Below are positions 54,883-63,796 of a DNA stretch of 64,000 bases, in pieces. A program made the translations under genes and the position numbers. The notes under the pieces were generated by a model, which was not told where the DNA came from, searched no databases, and was given only the letters and a program-made list of their open reading frames with translations. Each line of letters begins with the position of its first letter. Position 1 is the stretch's first letter. Source of the stretch: Halobellus captivus (GTDB lineage Archaea > Halobacteriota > Halobacteria > Halobacteriales > Haloferacaceae); NCBI RefSeq assembly GCF_003697845.1, contig NZ_RDQE01000007.1:53485-117484 (forward strand). Direction: 5' to 3'.

Positions 54883-55584
54883 TCACACCTCCCGTACCCG
54901 TACTCCTTCGGCCGTCCCCACGTGGATCTCGTCGGCGAGGCCGACGAACAGTCCGTGCTCGACGACGCCCGGCGTGTCCGCGAGTTCCGCCGCCAGCGTC
55001 CCCGGATCCGGGATCTCCCCGAACGCACAGTCCAGGAGGAGGTTCCCGTTGTCGGTGACGACCGGGCCGTCCTTCCGCTCGGCCCGCCGGAGGGACGCCT
55101 CGCCGCCGGCCTCCCGCACCGCGTCGGCGACGACGCCCCGACCGCTCGGGAGGACCTCCACCGGGACCGGTCGGTCGAGGGCCGCGGTCTCCTTCGAGGG
55201 GTCGGCGACGACGAGGAACCGGTCGGCGGCCGCGTCGACGAGCTTCTCGCGGGCGTGTGCGCCGCCGCCGCCCTTGATCAGGTCGCCGTCCGCGACGCGG
55301 TCGGCCCCGTCGACGGCGACGTCGATCCCGGCCGAGTCGGGTCCCGTGACCTCGTCGAGGTCGACGAGGTGGATCCCGCACTCGATCGCGAGCTCGCGGC
55401 TCGCGAAGGAGGTCGCCACGCCCCGGACGTCGAGCCCGCCGTCGACGCGCTCGCCGATCGCACGGATCGCGTGGGCTGCCGTCGACCCGGTTCCCAGGCC
55501 GACCACGTCGCCGTCGTCGACCGTCGAGGCGGCCGACTCGCCCGCCCGTCGCTTCATCGCGTCCGTGCCGCCGCTCGTCTTCAT
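54883..55584 (-). CDS. rpiA: Ribose-5-phosphate isomerase A
   Basis: 233 aa from the ATG at 55584. Motifs GLGTGSTAAHAIRAIG (phosphate loop), DVAVDGADRVADGDLIKGGGGAHAREKLVDAAA (with the catalytic Asp/Glu set) and LPSGRGVVADAVREAGGE. It interconverts ribose- and ribulose-5-phosphate. ORF overlap on the plus strand is a shadow. Located between DUF1931 and orc1/cdc6, downstream of the latter on the same strand. Confidence 0.92.
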   Translation of the reverse strand: MKTSGGTDAMKRRAGESAASTVDDGDVVGLGTGSTAAHAIRAIGERVDGGLDVRGVATSFASRELAIECGIHLVDLDEVTGPDSAGIDVAVDGADRVADGDLIKGGGGAHAREKLVDAAADRFLVVADPSKETAALDRPVPVEVLPSGRGVVADAVREAGGEASLRRAERKDGPVVTDNGNLLLDCAFGEIPDPGTLAAELADTPGVVEHGLFVGLADEIHVGTAEGVRVREV

Positions 55585-55638
55585 GTCCCCGGGTGCGTGC
55601 CGCGGTCTCTTAAATCCGGGAGCGTCGCGGAGGGGCGG

Positions 55639-56760
55639 CTACTCCAACCGGTCGAGCACCGCCTCCGCGTCGTACGCGAGCGTGAGCTCGCGCGAGCGTC
55701 CGCGCCCCTCCACGTCGGCGTATTCGGCGTCGATCACGCCGAGCTGGTCGAGCTTGTTGATGATCTCCGAGTAGCGGGTGTATCCGAGCCCCGTCTCCTC
55801 GTGAAACGCCTCGTACACCGCCCCGGCCTGCTCGCCGTCGAAGTCCGCGAGCACGCGGACGAGCGCCTGCTCGGACTCCGAGAGCCCCCGAAGCGACCGC
55901 GAGAGGTGGACGTGTTTCGACTTGTCGTAGGCGGACTCGACGTCCTCGATCGCGATCGCCTTCGAGGCACGCATCTCGGCGTTGAGCCCCGCGCGACGCA
56001 GGAGGTCGATCCCGACGCGGAGGTCGCCGCTCTCGGCGGTCAGATCGGCCACTCGATCGAGTTCGACGTCGCCGATGACGCCCTCGTGGAACCCCCGCTT
56101 GGCGCGCTCGCCGAGGATGTCGTAGATCTCCGTCGCGTCGTACACCGGAAAGTACACCTCCTCGGGACGGAACACCGACTGGACCCGACCGTCGAGGTCG
56201 TCGATGACGTCGAGGGAGAGGTCCGATGAGACGACGATCACGCCGATCTTCGCGCCGGAGTGTGCCTCGTGGGCCCGCAAAAGCGAGTAGAGCGTGTCAG
56301 AGGCCTCGTTCTCGTAGAACAGGTAGTTCACGTCGTCGAGCGCCACCACGAGCACCTCGTCCTCCTCGACGAGCCGGTCCGTGATCTGGCCGAACAGCTT
56401 CTTGAAGGAGATCCCGGAGGAGGGCGGCTCGTACTCGAAGATCCCCTCGAAGAGCCGGGAGAAGACGGCGTACCGGGTCGAGTCGACCTGGCAGTTCACT
56501 CGGACGGTCCGGACCTCGGTGCGCGCGCGAAGCTCGGTGAAGAGCTTCTGGACCGCGGTGGTCTTCCCCGTCCCCGGCGGTCCCCGGACGATCGTGTTGA
56601 GCGGTCGGGAGCCCCGGACCGCGGGACGGAGCGCGTACTTGAGACTCTCGAGCTGGCTCTCGCGGTGGCGGAACGTCTCGGGGACGTGGTCGATCTCGAA
56701 CACCGACTCGTCGCGGAACACCGACTCGTCCCACGAGAGCATGTCGTCGTCCCCGGGCAT
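55639..56760 (-). CDS. Orc1/Cdc6 replication initiator
   Basis: 373 aa from the ATG at 56760 (an ATG at 56742 is also possible). AAA+ part: Walker A GPPGTGKTTAVQ, Walker B VVALDDVNYLF, sensor 1 VVVSSDLSLD and sensor 2 GDLRVGIDLLRRAG. The C-terminal winged helix contains HEETGLGYTRYSEIINKL. Members bind ORB repeats and load MCM, or act as regulators. No ORB motif repeat was found in the adjacent gaps, so this copy may be a non-origin paralogue. Lies upstream of rpiA on the same strand. Confidence 0.9.
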   Translation of the reverse strand: MPGDDDMLSWDESVFRDESVFEIDHVPETFRHRESQLESLKYALRPAVRGSRPLNTIVRGPPGTGKTTAVQKLFTELRARTEVRTVRVNCQVDSTRYAVFSRLFEGIFEYEPPSSGISFKKLFGQITDRLVEEDEVLVVALDDVNYLFYENEASDTLYSLLRAHEAHSGAKIGVIVVSSDLSLDVIDDLDGRVQSVFRPEEVYFPVYDATEIYDILGERAKRGFHEGVIGDVELDRVADLTAESGDLRVGIDLLRRAGLNAEMRASKAIAIEDVESAYDKSKHVHLSRSLRGLSESEQALVRVLADFDGEQAGAVYEAFHEETGLGYTRYSEIINKLDQLGVIDAEYADVEGRGRSRELTLAYDAEAVLDRLE

Positions 56761-56903
56761 GGAGGAACCACTCCACGCCGATCACTTAACGGTTGCCCGG
56801 CCGCAGCGAAACTGAAAGACGTCCGGACGGCCACCGAACCGCGCGGAAACCCGGCCTTCGGTTTCACTCTCACGTCGCTCCCGGATCGGACTCGGCGTTC
56901 GGC

Positions 56904-57983
56904 TCACTCCCGGTCGAGCACCAGCACGTGCCGGGTCAGGGACCGGTGGACCCGTCGCTCGAAGGCGGCGGCGACGTCCCACCCGGCCTCGCGGGCGGGA
57001 CGTCGCCAGTCGCGGTCGGCGACGAGGACGGCACGGGGGGCGACGCGGGCGGCCTCTGCGAGCGCGCCGGCGACGAGTTCGGCGAGCTCGTGGCGAGCGA
57101 TCTTGGACTGTCTCCCGTACGGCGCGTCGAAGGCGACGCAGTCGACCGCGTCGTCGACGAGCGGGAGGTCGGTGGCGTCGCCGCGGGCGACGTGCCACTC
57201 CGGCGAGCCGCGGTCGTCTCCCACGTACGCCCGGAGGTTCTCCCTCGTCCCGCGGACCATCTTCGCCTGGGCGTCGCAGGCGATCGAGTTCGCTCCGACG
57301 AGCCCCGACTCGAGCGGGAGCCCGCCCGTCCCGCACATCGGGTCGAGCAGGGTTCGACCGGGGGCCGCCCCGGCGACGTTAACGTACGCGCGGGCGTCCG
57401 CGGGAGCCATGCTCCCCGGCTGGAAGAAGGGGCGGTCGGTCGGATCGGGCGCGAACTCGCGGGCGGCTTCCCGAGCGACCCAGCCGAGCGCACACGTCGA
57501 GGCGTCCCCGCCGTCCGCGCCCGCGACCGCGTCGTGGTCGGCGCGCTCGCCCGCGGCGAACAGCGCGCGCAGGACGTGGTCGGGGTCGTCGAGATCGACC
57601 GTGAACCCGCGGTCGACGAGGACGCTCCCGAGCGCCCGCTCGGCGTCGGTCGTGGAAACCGATGTCGTGTTCCGTACGTTGCGGGCGCGGACCGCGATGC
57701 TCCCCTCCCGGTCGATCGGTGCGGCCTCGAGGGCGGCGACCGCCGAGGCGACCGTCGCGTCGCTCCGGGCGACCGCCTCGTGGGCGGCGCGGGTGTACGC
57801 CAGCCGGCCGATCCCCTCGCCGACGCTCCCGGCGCGTGCGACGCCGGGGGCGAGGAGTTCCACGCCGGTCGCGGCCGCCGTCGCCTCGTAGGCCGCGAAC
57901 GCGTCCGTCTCGCCCGCGAGTTCGAGCCAGTACACGCCCGACCCTCCGCGACCGCCCTGCATGAGAGTGACGGATCCAGGCAT
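56904..57983 (-). CDS. TrmG10-type tRNA methyltransferase
   Basis: 359 aa from the ATG at 57983; an AT-rich box around 57999-58010 sits about 20-26 nt upstream and fits this start (an ATG at 57962 is an alternative). The N-terminal THUMP-like half (about 1-170) binds tRNA. The methyltransferase half has LLDPMCGTGGLPLE (SAM loop) and FDAPYGRQS, the DPPY-like motif for N2-guanine methylation. The expected target is G10 of tRNA (m2G/m2,2G). A single minus-strand gene with no close partners. Confidence 0.87.
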   Translation of the reverse strand: MPGSVTLMQGGRGGSGVYWLELAGETDAFAAYEATAAATGVELLAPGVARAGSVGEGIGRLAYTRAAHEAVARSDATVASAVAALEAAPIDREGSIAVRARNVRNTTSVSTTDAERALGSVLVDRGFTVDLDDPDHVLRALFAAGERADHDAVAGADGGDASTCALGWVAREAAREFAPDPTDRPFFQPGSMAPADARAYVNVAGAAPGRTLLDPMCGTGGLPLESGLVGANSIACDAQAKMVRGTRENLRAYVGDDRGSPEWHVARGDATDLPLVDDAVDCVAFDAPYGRQSKIARHELAELVAGALAEAARVAPRAVLVADRDWRRPAREAGWDVAAAFERRVHRSLTRHVLVLDRE

Positions 57984-58609
57984 TGATCCGGTGGTGAATT
58001 AATATACTAATCCTTATATAACATCGATATTATCTGATATTATATTTATCGTCCTCTTTCGCGGACATCCGTGAGAACCGTTCGAACGATCTCGTTTCAC
58101 TCGGCGTATTCGACCGTCTATGCGCCGCTAACTCACGTTTCTATGCCATCCAGCTTCGGATTCGTCTGAGGGCCGAAACATCGACCGTCCGTTTTCATCC
58201 ACGATCGAAACGCGGGAATATCGGCTCGAAACGCATCTCATCGGCGAATCACCCGATCTGATCGGTGGTAAACGAGTGGTTCGGATCCCACGCCTGCTGA
58301 AAAACAACCAGAAATAATTGATATACTGAAAATTGACAGCTTTGCGGCGGCCCGAACGCCGTCAGTCGTTGGGACGTCGCGTCGATCGTTGGGACGCCGG
58401 GGGGATCGAACGCGTGATCGCCGTTTCGATCCGGGATCCATGCGCGCTCGGGTCCCTCCCGGCTCGTGTGCCTCCGTGTCGTCGGTCTCGTTCCCGTCGG
58501 TTCGGTCCCGATCCGTGCCGTTCTCGCTTCGCGTTCCAGTCGTTCTCGCCCTATACGCCCGTCGCTTCCGTCGGTCCTCGACGTCGGCTGCGTGTTCGGT
58601 CGTCGTCAG
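57984..58609. other. Intergenic region with very AT-rich segment
   Basis: No gene is supported. The first 70 nt (about 57995-58055) are almost pure A/T, with repeated gatattat units, and probably hold the promoter of the preceding minus-strand gene. The second half is GC-rich and includes an 11-bp direct repeat tcgttgggacg (58366-58376 and 58386-58396). Short ORFs here have no family match. Confidence 0.5.
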
Positions 58610-59389
58610 TCACTGGTTGGGCATGAACCGATGGTCGACGTCGCCGGAGAACTCCTCGGCTCCCACGATGTCGTGTTCCAGCCGGCCCACCCCCTCGATC
58701 TCGATCGCGACGCTGTCGCCGTCGCTGAGCGGACTGATGCCCGAGGGCGTGCCGGTCGCGACGACGTCCCCGCGTTCGAGCGTGATCAGTTTCGTGATCT
58801 CGCTTATCAGCTCCGGTACGGAGAAGATCAGGTCGTCGATCGAGGAGTTCTGTTTCTCCTCGCCGTTGACCGTCAGCCTGATCGTCGCGTCGTCGGGCAC
58901 GTGTTCCGGGTCGGCGACGACCGGCCCGATCGGCGCGGAGTTGTCGAAGGCCTTCCCGCGGACCCAGTTCTGTTCTTCCCGCTGGTCGTCGCGGTTCGAG
59001 AGGTCGTTCACACAGGTGTAGCCCGCGATGACCTCGTCGACGCGGTCCTCGGGGACGTTCCGGCACTGCTCGCCGATGACGACGCCGAACTCGGCCTCGT
59101 GGTCGACCCGCTCTTTCCCCTCGGGAAGCGAGACGGTGTCGCCGTGGCCCGCGAGAGTGTTCGGTCCCTTCAGGAACAACAGCGGCCGCTCGGGGATGTC
59201 CGAGTCGGTCTCCTCGGCGTGAGCGGAGTAGTTGAGACCGACGCAGACGATCTTGCTCGGTTCGGTCGGCGGGAGGACGTCGACCTCCGAGGGGTCGAAC
59301 TTCTCCTCGCCGAACCGGATCTCGTCGTCGTCGGTCCATTCACCGGTACGGACGGATCCAGCCGGATCACGGAATCTAACCTTTCGCAT
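58610..59389 (-). CDS. Fumarylacetoacetate hydrolase family protein
   Basis: 259 aa from the ATG at 59389, with a TATA run (tttttttaag on the minus strand, about 59414-59423) about 30 nt upstream. Motifs KIVCVGLNYSAHAEE, LLFLKGPNTL, VDHEAEFGVVIGEQC (metal Glu), GYTCVNDLSNRD (metal Asp) and VVATGTPSGISPL fit the FAH fold. Possible activities are acylpyruvate hydrolase or oxaloacetate decarboxylase-like; the substrate is not evident. It is the last clearly core-like gene before the AT-rich tail of the window. Confidence 0.9.
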   Translation of the reverse strand: MRKVRFRDPAGSVRTGEWTDDDEIRFGEEKFDPSEVDVLPPTEPSKIVCVGLNYSAHAEETDSDIPERPLLFLKGPNTLAGHGDTVSLPEGKERVDHEAEFGVVIGEQCRNVPEDRVDEVIAGYTCVNDLSNRDDQREEQNWVRGKAFDNSAPIGPVVADPEHVPDDATIRLTVNGEEKQNSSIDDLIFSVPELISEITKLITLERGDVVATGTPSGISPLSDGDSVAIEIEGVGRLEHDIVGAEEFSGDVDHRFMPNQ

Positions 59390-59825
59390 GGCGAGTTACT
59401 GTGTGGGTCTCTACTTAAAAAAGGTTCGGGCCTCATAGAGTGATATCCGGATATACTGGAAAGTAATATATTCTAGAAAAGCGTCTCTATCGGAAGGATC
59501 CAGACGATGGCCGTAGTCTGATAAGTAGAAGTGAAATCGATCGAGGACACATCGGTATTCAAAAGTTCGCCTCACCCCGCCGATCGAGCAGAGTACCTCC
59601 TGTAATTCTCAAACAAATTTGATAAATTTATGGATGATTTTAATATAAATTCTACTAAGATCAATTCTAACGCAAATACATTGAGTGGAACCATTCATGT
59701 TGAACCCTGATCTATGGTGTTGATGTTCTCTCCGATTCGAAAGGGGCAACCCTTCAGTATCAACACTGTCTTACAGAAGAACGATTGACGATAATTTCTT
59801 GTAGTTTCGATAGAATTGCGATGAT
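59390..59825. other. AT-rich intergenic region at core/accessory border
   Basis: No gene is visible. Base composition falls sharply after 59,440, so this is probably where accessory DNA begins. It holds the promoters of the divergent genes at 59389 and 59826. Confidence 0.45.
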
Positions 59826-60272
59826 ATGACGATACTTGCAGCTATCGGAGAACATCGAAATTCGACTGACATCATCTCGACAGCGGCTGATTTAGCAACG
59901 GCATTCAACGATTCACTCGTTGTCTTACATGTGGTACCTGAAGAAGAGTTTGATGCACATAAAAAATCGATTGAGAGTGTCACCGATTTTCGCGATTTTT
60001 CACTTAGTCAAGAGAAGGATAGCGCCGCTCGGTTTGCATACGAGATCACCAAGCGGACACTCGGAGAGGTTGATCACCAGATGATACAGACACGGGGGCG
60101 CATTGGTGACCCAACAGAAGAAATATTAGCTGAAGCTGATGAGCTTGATCCGCGGTATCTTGTGATTGGTGGTCGACACCGATCACCTGTTGGAAAGGCT
60201 ATTTTCGGCAGTACAACACAGAAAATTCTCTTGAATGCTGACTGTCCGGTCGTAACCTCGATCGTCGATTGA
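59826..60272 (+). CDS. Universal stress protein (UspA family)
   Basis: 148 aa. The Rossmann-like Usp fold begins ILAAIGEHRNSTDIISTA, has ALVVLHVV-like strand LVVLHVVPEEEF, and ends with the ATP-binding loop GGRHRSPVGKAIFGSTTQKILLNADCPVV (G-x2-G-x9-G-S/T). It is AT-richer than core genes, suggesting recent acquisition. Role: stress-linked nucleotide-binding protein; partner unknown. Confidence 0.88.
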   Translation: MTILAAIGEHRNSTDIISTAADLATAFNDSLVVLHVVPEEEFDAHKKSIESVTDFRDFSLSQEKDSAARFAYEITKRTLGEVDHQMIQTRGRIGDPTEEILAEADELDPRYLVIGGRHRSPVGKAIFGSTTQKILLNADCPVVTSIVD

Positions 60273-60649
60273 CCTATTGCGTTGAATAGCGATCTTATCA
60301 TCTGATATCACCGATTTAGAAAAGTGAAGCGGGGAAGATCGATACCTCCGTTTTTATTGACAGTGTCCTGACCCAGCTAAACAAGTTGAGGAACTACGGG
60401 GATGAGTCTTCCACCGGTGAATTCGACTGCTGGATCCACGTAGGATTTATATCCGTTAATAGACTGTAAAATCAACTTAATATTTGGCATCACCAACATA
60501 GAAATCCTGTATGAATAGCTGTAACCGTGATTCAACACAGTAGAGCGATCTTTCCTTACATGATTATTATTTAAACCCATACACCTGCTAAGAATATCAA
60601 CCTTAGCGTGAAGGAAGCAGCCGAACAAGGCTAAATTGGTGATTTAACG
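60273..60649. other. Intergenic region, no gene
   Basis: AT-rich, with no supported ORF; the 83-aa minus-strand frame (60377-60628) has no motif and off-pattern composition. The DNA before the transposase remnant at 60650 may be IS debris. Confidence 0.4.
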
Positions 60650-60811
60650 ATGTTCAACCGCATGATTGAGAAGGCTTGCCAGCGGGAAGCATTCTTCCGT
60701 GAGGACACGCTAACCGAACGATGTATCCTCTCGGTATTTTTGTACCAGATTGGCCTCTCATACCGACGGATCGAACCGTTCGTTGATCGATCGCACGAGG
60801 CGATCAGAAAC
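60650..60811 (+). pseudogene. N-terminal remnant of an IS6-like transposase
   Basis: The first 54 residues (FFREDTLTERCILSVFLYQIGLSYRRIEPFVDRSHEAIRN) look like the helix-turn-helix N-terminus of haloarchaeal IS6-like transposases. After that the frame degenerates, and no DDE motif or inverted repeats remain. It is the remainder of a truncated insertion. Confidence 0.6.
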
Positions 60812-60852
60812 AGGTTTTATATTAACCTTAGTTGTATCCTTTTTGCCATAAT

Positions 60853-60860
60853 CTATAAAA
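60853..60860 (+). promoter_or_regulatory. TATA box for MBL gene
   Basis: The box ctataaaa is centred about 29 nt upstream of the ATG at 60886, which fits a leaderless transcript. Confidence 0.6.
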
Positions 60861-60885
60861 CACTTCTAACCAATATAGGATCAAA

Positions 60886-61524
60886 ATGCCAACAAAAGTA
60901 GCACCCGGGGTTGTTCAGGAACGACTTGCTCACTCAAAAGTTCTCTACCTAACTGATGAGAATTTACTCGTTGACACCGGTCCAGAGTCGGAATGGGCTG
61001 AACTTCAGGTATTCCTTAACGAGATGGATAATATCGAACAACTCTTTATTTCACACACACATGGAGATCACATCGGAAATCTCGAACGCGTCGTTGAGAC
61101 TTATCAACCCGATATCTTTTTCCCTGAAAACGAACCTATCGAAGATATTTTTCTTTCGGAGGATGAAATAACGCGAGTTTCCGACGATGAGATACTTGGC
61201 TCTGATGTACAAGTGGTTCAGGTTCCTGGTCACAGTCCGGGTATTTGTGCCCTGTATCTTCCTGAGCGGAAAGTGCTGCTAGCGACGGATGTCCTTGATG
61301 GCGCAGATCGACGAGGATTGCCAGCAAACTATCTTCTTCCACCACCTGCGATGTTCAACTGGGATACTCAGCAGGCAGAAGAAAATCTGAAAAAACTCCT
61401 CGATCTAGAATTTGATACCGTAATTGTTACACATGGATCAAATATCGAAGAGAATGCACTAATTAAACTCAAAAAATATCTCAACTTTCCGGAATACTAC
61501 CGACAGCAGTTGCTTGAAGATTAA
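60886..61524 (+). CDS. MBL-fold metallo-hydrolase
   Basis: 212 aa. Metal ligands are SHTHGDHIGNL (HxHxDH at about 57-62), the GHSPG segment (about 114-118), LATDVLDG (Asp) and VTHGSN (His). It is a glyoxalase-II-like or lactonase-like hydrolase; the substrate is not evident. Leaderless, with a TATA box. AT-rich, as its neighbours. Confidence 0.88.
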   Translation: MPTKVAPGVVQERLAHSKVLYLTDENLLVDTGPESEWAELQVFLNEMDNIEQLFISHTHGDHIGNLERVVETYQPDIFFPENEPIEDIFLSEDEITRVSDDEILGSDVQVVQVPGHSPGICALYLPERKVLLATDVLDGADRRGLPANYLLPPPAMFNWDTQQAEENLKKLLDLEFDTVIVTHGSNIEENALIKLKKYLNFPEYYRQQLLED

Positions 61525-62028
61525 ACGTAATCCCGGTAGTTCTAGGTCGTCTCCGCATTCATAGTATCTTATCACCCTCTGCGGATTCAATAATGTAGAT
61601 GAAAATTTATTATTTACAATAATTTTGATGTAGTTTAGCTATATATCTAATTTTATGGTTTTCTAACCGACAATAAGAATTTAACTGCATCTCCAGTGAA
61701 CAATAATAGTGTCTTGGTTGTCTCTTTCACCATGGTCTCTCACGCGATCGTACACAACTACGAGCTGTCGATCCCGATTCTGATGATGATCTATCCGAGT
61801 GAATTCTCAGTTCCTCACAAAGTAACCCTTGGCTAACCCTTTCTGAATCCTGAGTCTGCGTCAAAACAATTGTATTGACGGTCTCGATCAGAGAATCACG
61901 GACGGATCGGCGGAGGGATGTCGCTGTCGGCGGCAGCCAGCCACCAATATGATAGCTTATCTCCCGGTCAGCGTAAGTTCAACCGCTGACGAGGATTTAT
62001 CAGGACAGAATGGTGGATTCAAAACAAG
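61525..62028. other. Intergenic region, no gene
   Basis: About 500 nt between convergent genes. Both strands contain many stops and no motif. The middle part (about 61900-61990) is GC-richer and may be a fragment of older DNA. No hairpin with T-run stands out. Confidence 0.4.
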
Positions 62029-63486
62029 TTAGCTGGCGACGCTTTGTGAGGTACTGATAATTGGTCTAAACACCGCCTCAATTGACGGCCAATACACGTA
62101 CCACGCGATAATTACTGCTAGAACTGCAACCATTAGTGTTAAAAACCCGAGAAAAATTATATCGATCACTGATAGAGGCCCTTCTTCGTACGCGAGCAGT
62201 ACCGAGGGGTGATTAAAAGGAAACAAGACGGTACTAGAGAGAATCATTACTAACGACAAGGAAAAGAACAGGGGATCAATTTCAAACGATTCAATCACTT
62301 GTAAGAAAATTGGTAATAATATGACGACAACAGGTGCCGTTCCAGAGAACGCGACCCGAACAGCTGCGGCGAAACATAATAATACGACGACTGCGAGCAT
62401 TCCTTGATCGAGAGTCGAACCAGCCATGAACGCTTCTACTAGGGATTCGACGGATCCAGATGACCGTATGATCTCGGCCAACGAGAGCATGGTTCCGATG
62501 AGAAAAATGAGATTCCAGTTGAGGTTACGAATATCTTCAGCGGTGATAATTCGAACTTTTGGAAGCGAGAATAGTGTAACCATGATCATTGCAGGGACGA
62601 TCGCTGGAAGGTTGACGAACGAACCGACGATCCAGAGACAGATCGTCCCAGTGAATGTGAGGACGACAATCTTCTGATCGCCTGTGAGTGATTCACTTTT
62701 TTCTGTGTGCTGACCAGGTAGAGGTTCGATTTCTCGCTTGGAAATGGAGACGTTCGAGATGTCGTGGAAGTAGGCAGCAACGGCGATCGTTGTGAGGTAG
62801 ATTGCTACTACGGGTGGTATCATATATAATGCCCATTCTACCCACGTAAACGGCTGTACCCTAGTATTGATAATCTCGGCAGTAACGATCGCCATTCCTC
62901 CACTGGTCATCAACGTCATAGATCCCACTGAATTTAGATGTCCGATGACATAATATCCTAATCGTCGAAAAGGACTATCTGACTTTTGTCCAAATGTATT
63001 ATTCATATTGTCAATTACTGGAATGAATGTGACTGTTCTCGCCAAACCGGATGGCATCACGAATGTAAGAAGCAGCGTAGCAGCCACCAACCTTCTCATT
63101 GAACTCTCTGGCGTACTCGTCGCATGAATAAGCCACCCGATGATCCGATCAACGAGACCGACGTTTGCGATTGCATTTCCGATGAGTAATAATAAAATAA
63201 AAAAGAAAACAAGAGTCGAAGTGAATCCAACCGCCGCGTCGGCAAAGGTTTCAGTTACATTTGACATATGCAAAAGAATGAGGCAGAGCAGGCTCGATAT
63301 CATATAAGGCACCGGCTTCGTTACCCACAAGAGTACCGTCGCAAAGAACACACTATAGAGTACCTGTATATCCCGTTCGACACCGGTTAGGGGTGGTCCC
63401 AACAACCCATATCCTAGAATTCCACCTGCAAGTGCCATTCCGATCGCTTGAATGGTTGATCTCTCCAACTGATTACTAATGTTCAT
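62029..63486 (-). CDS. SLC13-type anion/dicarboxylate transporter
   Basis: 485 aa from the ATG at 63486. It has 11-12 hydrophobic helices. The DASS/SLC13 signature is visible as two hairpin re-entrant motifs: MTLMTSGGMAIV in the first half and VAFSGTAPVVVILLPIF in the second, each with the Ser/Thr-Gly-type substrate loops. It probably uses sodium to import a dicarboxylate, citrate or sulfate; the substrate cannot be fixed. It is AT-rich compared with core genes. Confidence 0.85.
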   Translation of the reverse strand: MNISNQLERSTIQAIGMALAGGILGYGLLGPPLTGVERDIQVLYSVFFATVLLWVTKPVPYMISSLLCLILLHMSNVTETFADAAVGFTSTLVFFFILLLLIGNAIANVGLVDRIIGWLIHATSTPESSMRRLVAATLLLTFVMPSGLARTVTFIPVIDNMNNTFGQKSDSPFRRLGYYVIGHLNSVGSMTLMTSGGMAIVTAEIINTRVQPFTWVEWALYMIPPVVAIYLTTIAVAAYFHDISNVSISKREIEPLPGQHTEKSESLTGDQKIVVLTFTGTICLWIVGSFVNLPAIVPAMIMVTLFSLPKVRIITAEDIRNLNWNLIFLIGTMLSLAEIIRSSGSVESLVEAFMAGSTLDQGMLAVVVLLCFAAAVRVAFSGTAPVVVILLPIFLQVIESFEIDPLFFSLSLVMILSSTVLFPFNHPSVLLAYEEGPLSVIDIIFLGFLTLMVAVLAVIIAWYVYWPSIEAVFRPIISTSQSVAS

Positions 63487-63579
63487 CGATATTCATAACT
63501 GGTACACTGGAAGTGAAATAGTTTTTCCGCTGTTGTTAGCATAATGCTGCGCTCTGTTGACTCTGCTTTGTTGACTCGA

Positions 63580-63745
63580 TGGAAACGCTGCTACCCTAGC
63601 AGAGCGTGAAACAAGATATGGGGCGCAAGAGACCGACCTGGATTTCGTGCCACAGAGCACGTTTTGTTGACTGGTCCGTGTGCGAAAGAAGTCGAGTCAT
63701 GGGCGCTACAGCCCGGATGCCGCGCCCCGCGGCATCCGGGAAAGC
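63580..63745 (+). ncRNA. Candidate IS110 bridge RNA region
   Basis: Three structures lie in about 165 nt, just upstream of the IS110 transposase, where IS110 bridge RNAs are encoded. Hairpin 1 is acgctgct...agcagagcgt (63585-63607). A loop region, stem gcacg at 63657-63661 paired with cgtg at 63677-63680, exposes ttttgttgactggtc (63662-63676). Hairpin 3 has 13-bp perfect arms (63712-63724 and 63728-63740). The exposed tttgttgact also occurs at 63567-63576 near the presumed end, as a guide would. This is inference; no expression data. Confidence 0.4.
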
Positions 63746-63796
63746 CCGAATAGGTGAATCTCTGCTTCACGCACTGGCGTCCCGGGTGAACCAACC

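Noticed and set aside
55639..58609. Replication origin next to orc1/cdc6
   Set aside because: An AT-rich tract exists, but no repeated ORB-type motif was seen in the adjacent gaps.
60377..60628. An 83-aa minus-strand ORF
   Set aside because: No motif, off-pattern composition and no promoter; probably chance in AT-rich DNA.
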